From: Chloroflexota bacterium
GTDB lineage: Bacteria; Chloroflexota; Anaerolineae; CG2-30-64-16
DNA: 64,000 nt
Assembly (NCBI GenBank): GCA_026389845.1
Contig: JAPLHB010000068.1
Coordinates: 1-64,000 of the forward strand
Direction: 5' to 3'
Shown: one piece after another, positions 1 through 7,365 of the stretch
Numbering within the stretch: position 1 is the stretch's first letter
Layout: every line of letters begins with the position of its first letter
Notes under the pieces: generated by a model
Seen by the model: only the letters and a program-made list of their open reading frames with translations
Told to the model about the DNA's origin: nothing
Databases searched by the model: none
Made by a program: the position numbers and the translations under genes

Positions 1-312
1 GCGGCCGCCTCGATGGCGCTGGCGCTCTTGAGCAAGGGCGAGGTGACCATCTCGCCGACCACGGCCAAGGTCAACGAGACGCTCTGCTCGGCGTGCAAGA
101 CCTGCCTGTCGCTCTGCCCGTATACCGCGATCAGCTTCATCGTCGAGGACAACGTGGCGCGGATCAACGAGGCGCTCTGTAAGGGCTGCGGCACTTGCGT
201 CGCCTCCTGTCCCGCGGGTGCGATCGAGGGACGGCATTTCACCGACGACCAGATCATGGCCCAGATCGAGGGGCTGTTCAGGATGCCGGTGATTGAGTTG
301 GTTCCGGCGTGA
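1..312 (+). CDS. hdrA: HdrA-like heterodisulfide reductase subunit A, C-terminal end (partial)
   Basis: Only the C-terminal ~103 residues are in the window; the frame is open from base 1, so the gene starts upstream. Two classic [4Fe-4S] motifs are visible, CSACKTCLSLCP and CKGCGTCVASCP, the arrangement of the ferredoxin domain at the end of HdrA. The gene lies 11 bp before mvhD, then mvhG and mvhA, which is the usual HdrA-MvhDGA order. In that complex HdrA carries FAD and iron-sulfur clusters and takes electrons from the hydrogenase through MvhD, often with electron bifurcation to ferredoxin. The FAD part is not visible, so another FAD/ferredoxin oxidoreductase with the same tail is possible. 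Confidence 0.8.
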   Translation, partial: AAASMALALLSKGEVTISPTTAKVNETLCSACKTCLSLCPYTAISFIVEDNVARINEALCKGCGTCVASCPAGAIEGRHFTDDQIMAQIEGLFRMPVIELVPA

Positions 313-323
313 GGAGTGAGACC

Positions 324-767
324 ATGAGCCATAACGGCAAATTCGAGCCGAGAATCATCGGCTTCCTGTGCAACTGGTGCACCTACACCGCGGCCGACAC
401 CGCGGGCGTGTCCCGCATGAAGCAGCCCGCCAACGTGGACGTGATCCGCGTGATGTGTACGGGCCGCATTGACCCGGTCTTCGTCCTCAAGGCGTTCGCC
501 GAGGGCGCGGACGGCGTGATCGTCTCCGGCTGCCATCCGCCCGGCGACTGCCATTACACCAACGGGAACTACAAAACCTTCCGCCGTATGCCGCTGCTGG
601 AGGCGCTGCTGCAGCAGTACGGCATCGAGCCAGGCCGCTTCCACTGGGGCTGGATCTCCGGCGCGGAAGCGCCCAAGTGGGCCGAGCTGGTGCGTAACTT
701 CAGCGAACAAGTGCGCGGTCTCGGCCCGTTGAATTGGAAGCAGCAGCTCGCGAGCAAGGAGGACTAG
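324..767 (+). CDS. mvhD: MvhD-type hydrogenase delta subunit (electron-transfer iron-sulfur protein)
   Basis: A 147-residue protein of the FrhD/MvhD family, which passes electrons from the [NiFe]-hydrogenase to HdrA through an iron-sulfur cluster. The family cysteine motifs are present: LCNWCTY near the N-terminus, VMCTGR in the middle and SGCHPPGDCHY after it. A GTG at 309 would also open the frame, but ATG 324 follows a GAGGAG Shine-Dalgarno at 311-316 with good spacing and matches the usual N-terminus. It is 11 bp after the hdrA stop and 3 bp before mvhG, so the genes are clearly in one operon. Confidence 0.9.
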   Translation: MSHNGKFEPRIIGFLCNWCTYTAADTAGVSRMKQPANVDVIRVMCTGRIDPVFVLKAFAEGADGVIVSGCHPPGDCHYTNGNYKTFRRMPLLEALLQQYGIEPGRFHWGWISGAEAPKWAELVRNFSEQVRGLGPLNWKQQLASKED

Positions 768-770
768 GCC

Positions 771-1745
771 ATGCCAGGAAACGGAAAACTCAAGCTGGGC
801 TTCTACTGGGCGGCCTCGTGCGGTGGCTGTGAGATCGCGGTGGTGGAACTGCGAGAGAAGCTGCTGATTGTGGATCAGGTGGCCGACATCGTCTTCTGGC
901 CCTGCGCCATGGATGTCAAGTACAAGGATGTCGAGGGATATCCCGACGGCTACATTGATGTCTGTATGTTCAACGGCGCGATCCGCACCAGCGAGAACGA
1001 GCACCTGGCCCACCTCTTGCGCAAAAAGTCGAAGGTGCTGGTGGCGTTCGGTTCCTGCGCTTACGAGGGCTGCATCCCCGGCCTGGCCAACATGTTCGAC
1101 CGGAAGTCCATCTTCGAGCGCGCCTACCTGGAGTGCCCGTCGGTGGACAACCCGAACAAGATAGTGCCGCAGCAGGTCTATCTCATGCCCGAAGGGGAAA
1201 TCGAGCTCCCGAAGTTCTACAACACGGTCAAGACCCTCGACCAAGTGACAGATGTAGACTACTACCTGCCCGGCTGCCCTCCGCAAGATCCGCAAATCTG
1301 GGCGGTGATCGAGGCGATCGTGTCGGGCAACCTGCCGCCGAAGGGGAGCATCGTCGGCGCCACCGAGAAGACCGTGTGCGACGAGTGCAAGCACGTGCGC
1401 GAAGAGAAGCGGATCAAGAAGTTTTACCGCTACCACGAGATCATCGCAGACTCCACCAAGTGCCTCTTCGACCAGGGGATCATCTGCGCAGGGCCAGCGA
1501 CCCGCGGGGGCTGCGGCGCGCTCTGCACCAAGGTAGACATCCCCTGCCGCGGCTGCTATGGTCCGCCGCCCGCCGTCGTTGACCAGGGCGCGTCCCTCCT
1601 CTCGGCCGTCGCGTCGGTGGTGGACGCCGACACCGAGGAAGAAGCCGCTCGCATCGTCGGTGAGATCCCCGACCCGATCGGCACCTTCTACCGGTTCAGC
1701 CTGCCCGCGTCGTTGTTGCATCGGGCGAAGTTGGGAAACAGGTAG
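771..1745 (+). CDS. mvhG: Group 3 [NiFe]-hydrogenase small subunit (MvhG-like)
   Basis: A 324-residue cytoplasmic small subunit with no Tat signal, as expected for group 3 (MvhG-type) enzymes. The proximal cluster motif CGGCE is near the N-terminus, GSCAYEGC and PGCPP follow, and a C-terminal Cys-rich part (CDECKH, GGCGALC, CRGCYGPPP) would ligate the other clusters. It conducts electrons from the Ni-Fe site in MvhA to MvhD. The last codons (...GNR) lie inside a short inverted-repeat element (1733-1810), so the natural C-terminus may have been altered. An 82-bp gap, mostly that repeat, separates it from mvhA. Confidence 0.92.
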   Translation: MPGNGKLKLGFYWAASCGGCEIAVVELREKLLIVDQVADIVFWPCAMDVKYKDVEGYPDGYIDVCMFNGAIRTSENEHLAHLLRKKSKVLVAFGSCAYEGCIPGLANMFDRKSIFERAYLECPSVDNPNKIVPQQVYLMPEGEIELPKFYNTVKTLDQVTDVDYYLPGCPPQDPQIWAVIEAIVSGNLPPKGSIVGATEKTVCDECKHVREEKRIKKFYRYHEIIADSTKCLFDQGIICAGPATRGGCGALCTKVDIPCRGCYGPPPAVVDQGASLLSAVASVVDADTEEEAARIVGEIPDPIGTFYRFSLPASLLHRAKLGNR

Positions 1746-1810
1746 ACAAGGAGGCGAGTAGACAAGGACACGAGTTGCTTGTTCCTTGTTTCCCTGTTTC
1801 CTTGTCTACC
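1733..1810. repeat. Short inverted-repeat element between mvhG and mvhA
   Basis: The arm GGTAGACAAGG (1741-1751) pairs perfectly with CCTTGTCTACC (1800-1810), and GGGAAACA (1733-1740) pairs with TGTTTCCC (1787-1794). Period-7 to period-11 variants of ACAAGG and CTTGTTTCC fill the interior. The left arm supplies the last codons and the stop of mvhG. It belongs to the same general class of small repeats seen elsewhere in the window. Confidence 0.7.
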
Positions 1811-1827
1811 TCGTACGGAGGTAATAC

Positions 1828-3288
1828 ATGCAGAAGATCAGCATTGATCCAATCACCCGCCTCGAGGGCCACGGGCGAATTGACATCTTCCTGAACGACG
1901 CGGGCGACGTGGCCAACGCGTACATGGTGATCCCCGAGTTGCGCGGGTTCGAGAAATTCGCGGAGGGCCGCCGCGTCGAGGAGATGAACGACATCACCCC
2001 GCGCATCTGCGGCGTCTGCCCCGAGGCGCACCACATGGCCGCGACCAAGGCCTGCGACGCGGTCTACCACGTGGATCCGCCGCCGACGGCCAAGAAGCTG
2101 CGCGAGCTCTTCTACTCCGCGTTCTACGTCGCCGATCACACCGTCCACTTCTACATCCTGGCCGCACCCGACTTCGTCCTGGGACCGGACGCACCGCCAG
2201 CCGAGCGCAACATCCTCGGCCTGATCCACAAGGTCGGCGTGGAGACGGGCACCGCGGTGATCCAGGCGCGCGGCAAGGCGATGGACATCGTCGGCGCGCT
2301 GGGCGGCCGCAAGGTGCATCCGACCTTCGGCGTGCCCGGCGGCGTGGCGAAGAAGATCACCGAGGAGGAGCGCGCGAGCTTCGAGAAGACCGCGCGCGAA
2401 CTGGTGGACTTCGGGCTCTTCTCCATCCAGCTTTTCAAGGACGTGGTGCTCAAGAACCAGGGCTACGTAGATTTGATCTTGTCAAAGGCCTTCACCCTGC
2501 CCACCTACTACATGGGCATGGTGGACGCCAATAACAAGACCAACTTCTACGATGGCAAGGTGCGCGTGGTCGGGCCGGACGGCAAAGAACTGCTCAAGTA
2601 CAGCCCGAACGAGTACCTGGACGTCGTGGCCGAGCGCGTCGAGCCGTGGACCTACCTCAAGTTTCCGTATCTGAAGAAGGTGGGCTGGAAGGGGCTGGTT
2701 CCCGGCAAGGATAGCGGCGTCTACCAGGCCACCCCGCTCTCACGATTGAACGCGGCCGACGGCATGGCGACCCCGCGGGCGCAGGAGGCCTACGAGGAGT
2801 TCTACGCCACCCTGGGCGGCAAGCCGGTGCATTACACCCTGGCGACTCACTGGGCGCGGCTGGTGGAACTGCTCTATGCGGCCGAGCGATTGCTGGAGCT
2901 GACCACCGATCCCGAGATCACCAGCTCGCACTTCCGCAACCTGCCGACTGAGAAGCCAACGGAGGGCGTGGGCATCGTCGAGGCCCCGCGCGGCACCCTG
3001 ACGCACCACTACATCACCGACGAGCGCGGCATCGTGAAAAAGGCCAACCTGATCGTCGGTACCACGAATAACTACGCACCGATCGCGATTTCGGTCAAGC
3101 AGGCAGCCCAGGCGGTGATCCAGAAGGGCGTGGTGACAGAAGGCATTCTGAACCGCGTGGAGATGGCCTTCCGGTCGTACGATCCGTGCTTTGGTTGCGC
3201 CACGCACACGTTGCCCGGTCATATGCCGCTGGAGGTGCGCATCTTTGACGCGGCGGGGAATATCAAGGAAATCCTGAGACGCGAGTGA
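1828..3288 (+). CDS. mvhA: Group 3 [NiFe]-hydrogenase large subunit (MvhA-like)
   Basis: A 486-residue catalytic subunit that activates H2 at a Ni-Fe(CN)2CO site. Both ligand motifs are intact: RICGVC (Cys61, Cys64) and DPCFGC followed by ATH (Cys454, Cys457, His460). About 26 residues follow His460. Such a C-terminal extension is normally removed by a dedicated endopeptidase after nickel insertion, and a fitting protease gene is encoded at 3918. The start ATG has a GGAGGT Shine-Dalgarno 6 bases upstream (1817-1822). With hdrA, mvhD and mvhG this gives a soluble H2-oxidising, HdrA-coupled complex. The exact subgroup (3c or a relative) cannot be fixed by eye. Confidence 0.93.
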   Translation: MQKISIDPITRLEGHGRIDIFLNDAGDVANAYMVIPELRGFEKFAEGRRVEEMNDITPRICGVCPEAHHMAATKACDAVYHVDPPPTAKKLRELFYSAFYVADHTVHFYILAAPDFVLGPDAPPAERNILGLIHKVGVETGTAVIQARGKAMDIVGALGGRKVHPTFGVPGGVAKKITEEERASFEKTARELVDFGLFSIQLFKDVVLKNQGYVDLILSKAFTLPTYYMGMVDANNKTNFYDGKVRVVGPDGKELLKYSPNEYLDVVAERVEPWTYLKFPYLKKVGWKGLVPGKDSGVYQATPLSRLNAADGMATPRAQEAYEEFYATLGGKPVHYTLATHWARLVELLYAAERLLELTTDPEITSSHFRNLPTEKPTEGVGIVEAPRGTLTHHYITDERGIVKKANLIVGTTNNYAPIAISVKQAAQAVIQKGVVTEGILNRVEMAFRSYDPCFGCATHTLPGHMPLEVRIFDAAGNIKEILRRE

Positions 3289-3352
3289 GCGCGCGGCAAC
3301 GCGATGGAACAGAGGAAACTGATGGCCGCATCGGCCCAGGTCCACGAGGCTC

Positions 3353-3805
3353 TGCTCGGCTTCGCAGACCTGGGCCGTATGGTATTACCCCTGGGGATTG
3401 GTCTTCGCGTCCGTCGCGCGCGAGCTTGGCTATCCCGCGGTCCTGGTTGATACAGCGAGTATCGCGTGAGCAAAGCAATTCCAGGCTGGGCAACGAGGCC
3501 CCTACGTCGGACACGTTTTTATCGAGGTGTTCGTTGCCGGCAAGTGGGTGCTTGTTGACTCGACAAACAACTGGTACGTCGAAAACGGCTACGACCCGGC
3601 GAACCCCATCATCCCGCTGCAAGGGGGCATCGCGGGGCCAAACGAAGAAGCATATGGGTTCTACGTGATGCGCAAGGGAATGGACACCTGGGGCTATGGC
3701 GTTCGCAGTGTGACTGAATTGAACAGGCTGATGGAGGAGAGCGCCAGGCAACTCACGACCGAAGTGGTTGCGTATCCCCAGTACGCGTTTCAACGTTTCA
3801 AATGA
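3353..3805 (+). pseudogene. Broken transglutaminase-like gene (in-frame TGA)
   Basis: One reading frame across 3353-3805 encodes a transglutaminase-like stretch: ARELGYPAVLVDTASIA, then a TGA stop at 3467-3469, then AKQFQAG, GHVFIEVFVAGKWVLVDSTN. The His and Asp of the latter segment fit the catalytic His/Asp region of the family. The TGA replaces one residue (possibly Trp, TGG to TGA). Upstream of 3353 the frame meets another stop and homology fades, so the 5' part is lost. It lies between mvhA and its maturation protease and interrupts the hydrogenase operon. Stop-codon recoding is unlikely because UGA acts as a normal stop in neighbours such as hdrA. Confidence 0.6.
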
Positions 3806-3917
3806 GGCACTATGCCATCCTTAAGGTCTCAGATGCCGGCGACGGGCCGCATCTGAGATGTGGTTGAGCGATGGCCTGCTGGTCCGGTTCGCTGGGCGAA
3901 TGAGAAAGAGGGCTGAC

Positions 3918-4376
3918 GTGCGTATCCTCGTCCTGGGTCTGGGCAATCCCATCCTCACCGACGACGGCGTGGGTATCTACGTTACGCGCGAGGTGGCCGA
4001 GCGGCTCCCGGCGGGGAACGGCGTGGCCTATGCGGAGGCGAGCGTCGGCGGGCTGCGGCTGCTGGATCTGCTCGCGGGCCACGACCGGGTGATCCTGGTG
4101 GACGCGATCCAAACCCGTGACGGACAGCCCGGCGACATCCATCACCTGACTGCGGCCGGGCTGTGGGCCTCGCGGCACGCCGGCTCCACGCACGATCTGT
4201 CGTTTGGGGGCGCGCTGGTCTTGGGGCGCAGCATCGGCATGGACTTGCCGGCCGACGAGGATATTACCATCGTGGCAGTCGAGGTGGAAGACGTGCTCAC
4301 GGTGAGCGAAGGGTGTACGCCTGCGGTCGCAGCCGCCATTCCGGCCGCCGCAGAGGTGGTGTTGGGTTTGCTGTAG
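3918..4376 (+). CDS. Hydrogenase maturation endopeptidase (HycI/HyaD family, M52)
   Basis: A 152-residue protease expected to cut off the C-terminal tail of MvhA after His460 once nickel is in place. Family signatures are present: GLGNPILTDDGVG at the N-terminus, whose Asp is a nickel-sensing ligand, an ILVDAI segment with the second acidic ligand, and THDLSF with the His ligand. The GTG at 3918 is preferred because AAAGAGGG (3905-3912) precedes it at 5-base spacing; ATG 3900 or 3858 would add 6 or 20 residues of no family likeness. It sits in the hydrogenase cluster, 27 bp before the DRTGG gene. Confidence 0.88.
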   Translation: MRILVLGLGNPILTDDGVGIYVTREVAERLPAGNGVAYAEASVGGLRLLDLLAGHDRVILVDAIQTRDGQPGDIHHLTAAGLWASRHAGSTHDLSFGGALVLGRSIGMDLPADEDITIVAVEVEDVLTVSEGCTPAVAAAIPAAAEVVLGLL

Positions 4377-4403
4377 AGGTATGTGACCCTACGGAGCAAT
4401 CAC

Positions 4404-4802
4404 ATGGATCTCGCCGAAGTCCTCCAAATCATCGAAGGCCAGGTCATCTCCAAGGACGTTGACCTCCGGCAGGAGGTGCGCCTGGGTGGCGGCGCGGACT
4501 TGATGAGCGACGTGCTGGCGTTTGCCCAGGATGGCATGTTGTTGATGACCGGGCTGACCAATCCGCAGGTCGTCCGCACCGCGGAGATGGCGGGCGTGGT
4601 CGCGATCGTCTTCGTGCGCAGTAAGCTTCCCCCGCCGGAGACGGTCGCCCTGGCCGAGGCGCGAGGCATTCCGCTGCTGGCCGCCAAATACACCATGTTC
4701 GAGACGTGCGGACGGCTCTATCGGGCTGGGCTGTCCGCCAGCAATCTGTTCGAGGGCGTGCTGAAGCAGTGGTACGAGGCGTTCGACAAGAAAAAGGGGT
4801 GA
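4404..4802 (+). CDS. DRTGG-domain protein (putative regulator)
   Basis: A 132-residue cytoplasmic protein resembling stand-alone DRTGG domains, a fold of unproven function found in regulators with CBS domains. Visible features are the N-terminal LAEVLQIIEGQVIS, the core GADLMSDVLAFAQ and VAIVFVRSK. ATG 4404 is chosen; the longer frame from 4383 adds only seven residues. It ends 4 bp before the GTG of the CBS/HATPase gene, so the two are translationally linked. In other anaerobes DRTGG, CBS-HATPase and ferredoxin genes cluster with [FeFe]-hydrogenases; here the partner is a [NiFe] enzyme. A redox- or nucleotide-sensing role is inference. Confidence 0.72.
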   Translation: MDLAEVLQIIEGQVISKDVDLRQEVRLGGGADLMSDVLAFAQDGMLLMTGLTNPQVVRTAEMAGVVAIVFVRSKLPPPETVALAEARGIPLLAAKYTMFETCGRLYRAGLSASNLFEGVLKQWYEAFDKKKG

Positions 4803-4806
4803 GATC

Positions 4807-5751
4807 GTGCTGCCCGAAAACCGCAAAGAGATCACCAAGCTCCAGGAATTGACCTATGAGCTGAGGGTGGAGGATGCGATGACCCCCCGGGTCATCACCG
4901 TCTCGCCCGATGCGACGATGGCCGACTTCCGCGAGGCATTGCGCGCCAACCGCATCTCCGGCACGCCAGTGGTTGAGGATGGCCGGATGATCGGCATCGT
5001 CAGCATCGAGGATCTCATCAAGGCGCTGGCGGCCGGCCAACTCAACGCCACGATCCGCGAGAAGATGTACCCCAACCCGATTACCCTCAACGCCGACGAG
5101 CCACTGGTACGCGCCGTGGGCCGATTCAGCGAGCTGCGATTTGGCCGCTTCCCTGTAGTTAACCGCGAAGGCAACCTGGTTGGGATCATCACCCAGGGCG
5201 ACATCGTGCGGGCGATCCTCAAGCGGATGGACGTGAACTATCGCGAAGAAGAGATCCACCGTTACCGCGCCAGCCACATCTTCGAGGACATCGTGGCCGA
5301 CGAGATGGCGCTGGTCTTCGGCTATCACGTGATCGCCAAGGACTTCGCACGGGCCGGGGAGGCTTCCAGCGGGCTGAAACGCACCCTGGGCCGCCTGGGT
5401 ATCAACCCCCAGGCCATCCGCCGCGTGGCCGTTGCCACCTACGAGGCCGAGATCAACATCGTCGTCTACAGCGATGGCGGCGAGATTGTCGCTGAGGTGC
5501 GGCCCGACCGGATCAAGATCGAGGCCGTAGACAAAGGCCCCGGCATCCCCGACATCGAGCAGGCGATGCAGCCCGGCTACTCCACTGCGCCCGATTGGGT
5601 GCGCGAGATGGGGTTCGGCGCGGGCATGGGGCTGCCCAACATCAAAGCGTGCGCCGACCGGATGGATCTCAAGTCCACGGTGGGGCTGGGCACGCATTTG
5701 ACGATCACGATTTACCTGGACGGGGTGAAGCGAGGATCGGCTGCGGCATAG
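4807..5751 (+). CDS. CBS-domain pair fused to an RsbW-like histidine-kinase ATPase
   Basis: 314 residues starting at GTG 4807. Residues ~20-75 and ~80-140 form a CBS pair (MTPRVITVSPDATM; then FGRFPVVNREGNLVGIIT), which usually binds adenine nucleotides. Residues ~175-310 form a HATPase_c domain of the anti-sigma-factor kinase type, with N-box EAEIN, G1 box DKGPGIPD and G2 box GFGAGMGLPNIKA. There is no dimerisation/phospho-acceptor domain, so it is not a classical sensor kinase. Last gene of the hydrogenase cluster, directly after the DRTGG gene. Probable role: coupling energy or redox state to hydrogenase expression or activity (inference). Confidence 0.82.
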   Translation: MLPENRKEITKLQELTYELRVEDAMTPRVITVSPDATMADFREALRANRISGTPVVEDGRMIGIVSIEDLIKALAAGQLNATIREKMYPNPITLNADEPLVRAVGRFSELRFGRFPVVNREGNLVGIITQGDIVRAILKRMDVNYREEEIHRYRASHIFEDIVADEMALVFGYHVIAKDFARAGEASSGLKRTLGRLGINPQAIRRVAVATYEAEINIVVYSDGGEIVAEVRPDRIKIEAVDKGPGIPDIEQAMQPGYSTAPDWVREMGFGAGMGLPNIKACADRMDLKSTVGLGTHLTITIYLDGVKRGSAAA

Positions 5752-5879
5752 GAGTGCCGGTTTTGACAAGGTTCACTCGACAGTTGATTAATTTCTATCC
5801 CGTTAGTGATTGACTCGCGCCCCTGTCGGATGATTGTCGGGCAAGATTCAGCGGCAACGGCCGTTTGCGCACGAAGATG

Positions 5880-5888
5880 TGGTATAAT
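5880..5888 (+). promoter_or_regulatory. Extended -10 promoter for the DUF4013 gene
   Basis: TGGTATAAT at 5880-5888 is a perfect extended -10 (TG-N-TATAAT). No good -35 hexamer lies 16-18 bp upstream, which is typical for extended -10 promoters. It would place the start of transcription near 5895, about 50 bases before ATG 5944. Confidence 0.6.
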
Positions 5889-5943
5889 GGCTAGGTCATT
5901 TGCCGCCATCGTGCTACCGTATCTCAACAAGGAGGAACTCTCT

Positions 5944-6642
5944 ATGGATTTCGGTAAGGCATTCACCTTCATGTTCGAAGACCCCGACTGGCTCCGTAAG
6001 CTAGGCATCGGCACCTTGGTCGGGCTGGTGGGGATCATCTTCTCGCCGGTGCTCATCGGCCTGATCCCGCTCATCATGCTCCTGGGCTACACCCTGGACG
6101 TGCTCCGCAACGTGATGGACGGCAAGCAATACCCGATGCCCGAATGGGATGACTGGGGCGGCTTCCTGGTGCGCGGTCTCAAAATTATCGGCGTGTTCAT
6201 CGTCTGGGCGCTGCCGCTCATCGTCGTGGCGATTCCGTTCGGCATCGGCGCGGCGCTGTCGGATAACAGCGGCTCGACCGCCAATGCGATCGGCGCGATG
6301 TTCATGATCTGCGGCGGCTGCCTGTCGCTGCTATGGGGGCTGTTCCTGGCGTTGGTGACGCCCGCCATCTACATCCGCCTGGCCCGCACAGACCGCTTTG
6401 GGTCGGCCTTCGAGTTCGGCAAGGTCTGGGCGCTCACTCGCGACAACATCGCCAACGTGATCATCGCCCTCGTCCTGCTGATCGTGGCGGGGATCATCGC
6501 CGCGGTGATCGGCATGTTGGGCGTCGTGGCCCTGGTCATCGGCGTCCTCGTCTCGATCCCGTTCGCCAACCTATGGCAATATCTCGTCCAGGCGCACCTG
6601 TTCGGCCAGATCGGCGCGAACAGCGCCACTGCAGCGGAATAA
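5944..6642 (+). CDS. DUF4013 integral membrane protein
   Basis: A 232-residue membrane protein matching the DUF4013 family in its N-terminal DFGKAFTFMFEDPDW and the repeated glycine-rich helices. About six hydrophobic segments are visible, including LGIGTLVGLVGIIFS near residue 25 and a pair after residue 165. The start is ATG 5944, preceded by AAGGAGGA; the open frame runs 46 codons further upstream, but that part overlaps the promoter. Function is unknown. It is followed by a 13-bp perfect inverted repeat and then DUF4126, another membrane protein. Confidence 0.8.
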   Translation: MDFGKAFTFMFEDPDWLRKLGIGTLVGLVGIIFSPVLIGLIPLIMLLGYTLDVLRNVMDGKQYPMPEWDDWGGFLVRGLKIIGVFIVWALPLIVVAIPFGIGAALSDNSGSTANAIGAMFMICGGCLSLLWGLFLALVTPAIYIRLARTDRFGSAFEFGKVWALTRDNIANVIIALVLLIVAGIIAAVIGMLGVVALVIGVLVSIPFANLWQYLVQAHLFGQIGANSATAAE

Positions 6643-6651
6643 CACCTAACT

Positions 6652-6685
6652 ACGTGCCAGGCACTTTTTGAGGTGCCTGGCACGT
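6652..6685. repeat. Dispersed hairpin repeat, copy 1
   Basis: ACGTGCCAGGCAC (6652-6664) and GTGCCTGGCACGT (6673-6685) form a perfect 13-bp inverted repeat around an 8-base loop. A related copy is at 15515-15545. It lies ten bases after the DUF4013 stop and could act as a terminator or mRNA-stabilising hairpin, but there is no T-tract on either side. Confidence 0.75.
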
Positions 6686-6706
6686 GTGTTATCGAGAGGT
6701 GCTCGG

Positions 6707-7270
6707 ATGATAGACATCCTCTCCGCCTTCGGCCTCTCCGCGGCGACGGGGCTAAACGCCTACCTGCCGTTGCTGATCGTCGGCCTGCTGGCGCGCTTCA
6801 CTGACCTCATCACCCTCAAGCCGCCGTGGAACACGCTCGAACACCCGGCGGTGCTGATTGTGCTGGCCGTGCTGCTCGCCATCGAGATGACCGTAGACAA
6901 GATTCCGGCGGTGGACTCGGTCAACGACGCCATCCAGACCTTCATCCGACCGGTCGCCGGCGCGATCCTCTTCGCGGCCAGCGCCAACGCCGTCACCAGC
7001 GTCAGCCCCGTGCTCGCGCTGATCTGCGGGCTACTGGTGGCGGGCGGCGTTCACGCGGCCAAGGCCACGGCCCGCCCGGTCATCACGGCCACGACAATGG
7101 GGGTCGCTAACCCGGTGGTCAGCGTGGCGGAGGACGTGGTTTCGGGCATGACGACCCTGGTCGCGGTCATCTTTCCGGCCGTCGCTGCCACCATCGTTGC
7201 GTTGTTGTTGGCCCTGTTCCTCTGGTGGTACATCCGCCGGCGCCAAAGGAGAAGGCAGAATGGCGAATGA
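6707..7270 (+). CDS. DUF4126 membrane protein
   Basis: A 187-residue predicted membrane protein of the DUF4126 family. The N-terminus (DILSAFGLSAATGLNAYLPLL) is characteristic: a short helix, a Gly-Leu-Asn-Ala-Tyr turn, then a membrane segment. Further membrane helices lie near residues 48-62, 85-115 and 155-178, ending in a basic tail (RRRQRRRQ). ATG 6707 is chosen over upstream in-frame starts because those lie in the hairpin repeat. The last 11 bp overlap the start of the glycosyltransferase gene. Function unknown. Confidence 0.78.
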   Translation: MIDILSAFGLSAATGLNAYLPLLIVGLLARFTDLITLKPPWNTLEHPAVLIVLAVLLAIEMTVDKIPAVDSVNDAIQTFIRPVAGAILFAASANAVTSVSPVLALICGLLVAGGVHAAKATARPVITATTMGVANPVVSVAEDVVSGMTTLVAVIFPAVAATIVALLLALFLWWYIRRRQRRRQNGE

Positions 7271-7365
7271 CGAATGGCGAATGATGAATGCAGAAGGCGA
7301 GACCGGGGAAGAAAACGCCATTCTGCCATCTGCCATCTGCCGTCTGCCATCTGCCCGCTGCCTTC
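7259..7365. repeat. Heptamer repeat block (GAATGGC / GCCATCT type)
   Basis: Degenerate head-to-tail copies of GAATGGC and GAATGAC (7259-7290) are followed, after a short spacer, by the inverse type GCCATCTGCCATCTGCC (7326-7352). The block is open in the reading frame of the downstream gene and encodes its first ~35 residues. Similar blocks lie at 18433, 20446 and 53834. Confidence 0.75.

Noticed and set aside
3467-3469. TGA read as Trp or selenocysteine in the transglutaminase-like gene.
   Set aside because: Other genes (for example hdrA and uvrC) end in TGA, no SECIS-like structure was seen, and the upstream part of the gene is also missing.
5763-5792. TTGACA with ATTAAT as a second promoter before the DUF4013 gene.
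   Set aside because: The spacer would be 18 bp and the -10 is weak; the extended -10 at 5880 is much better placed.
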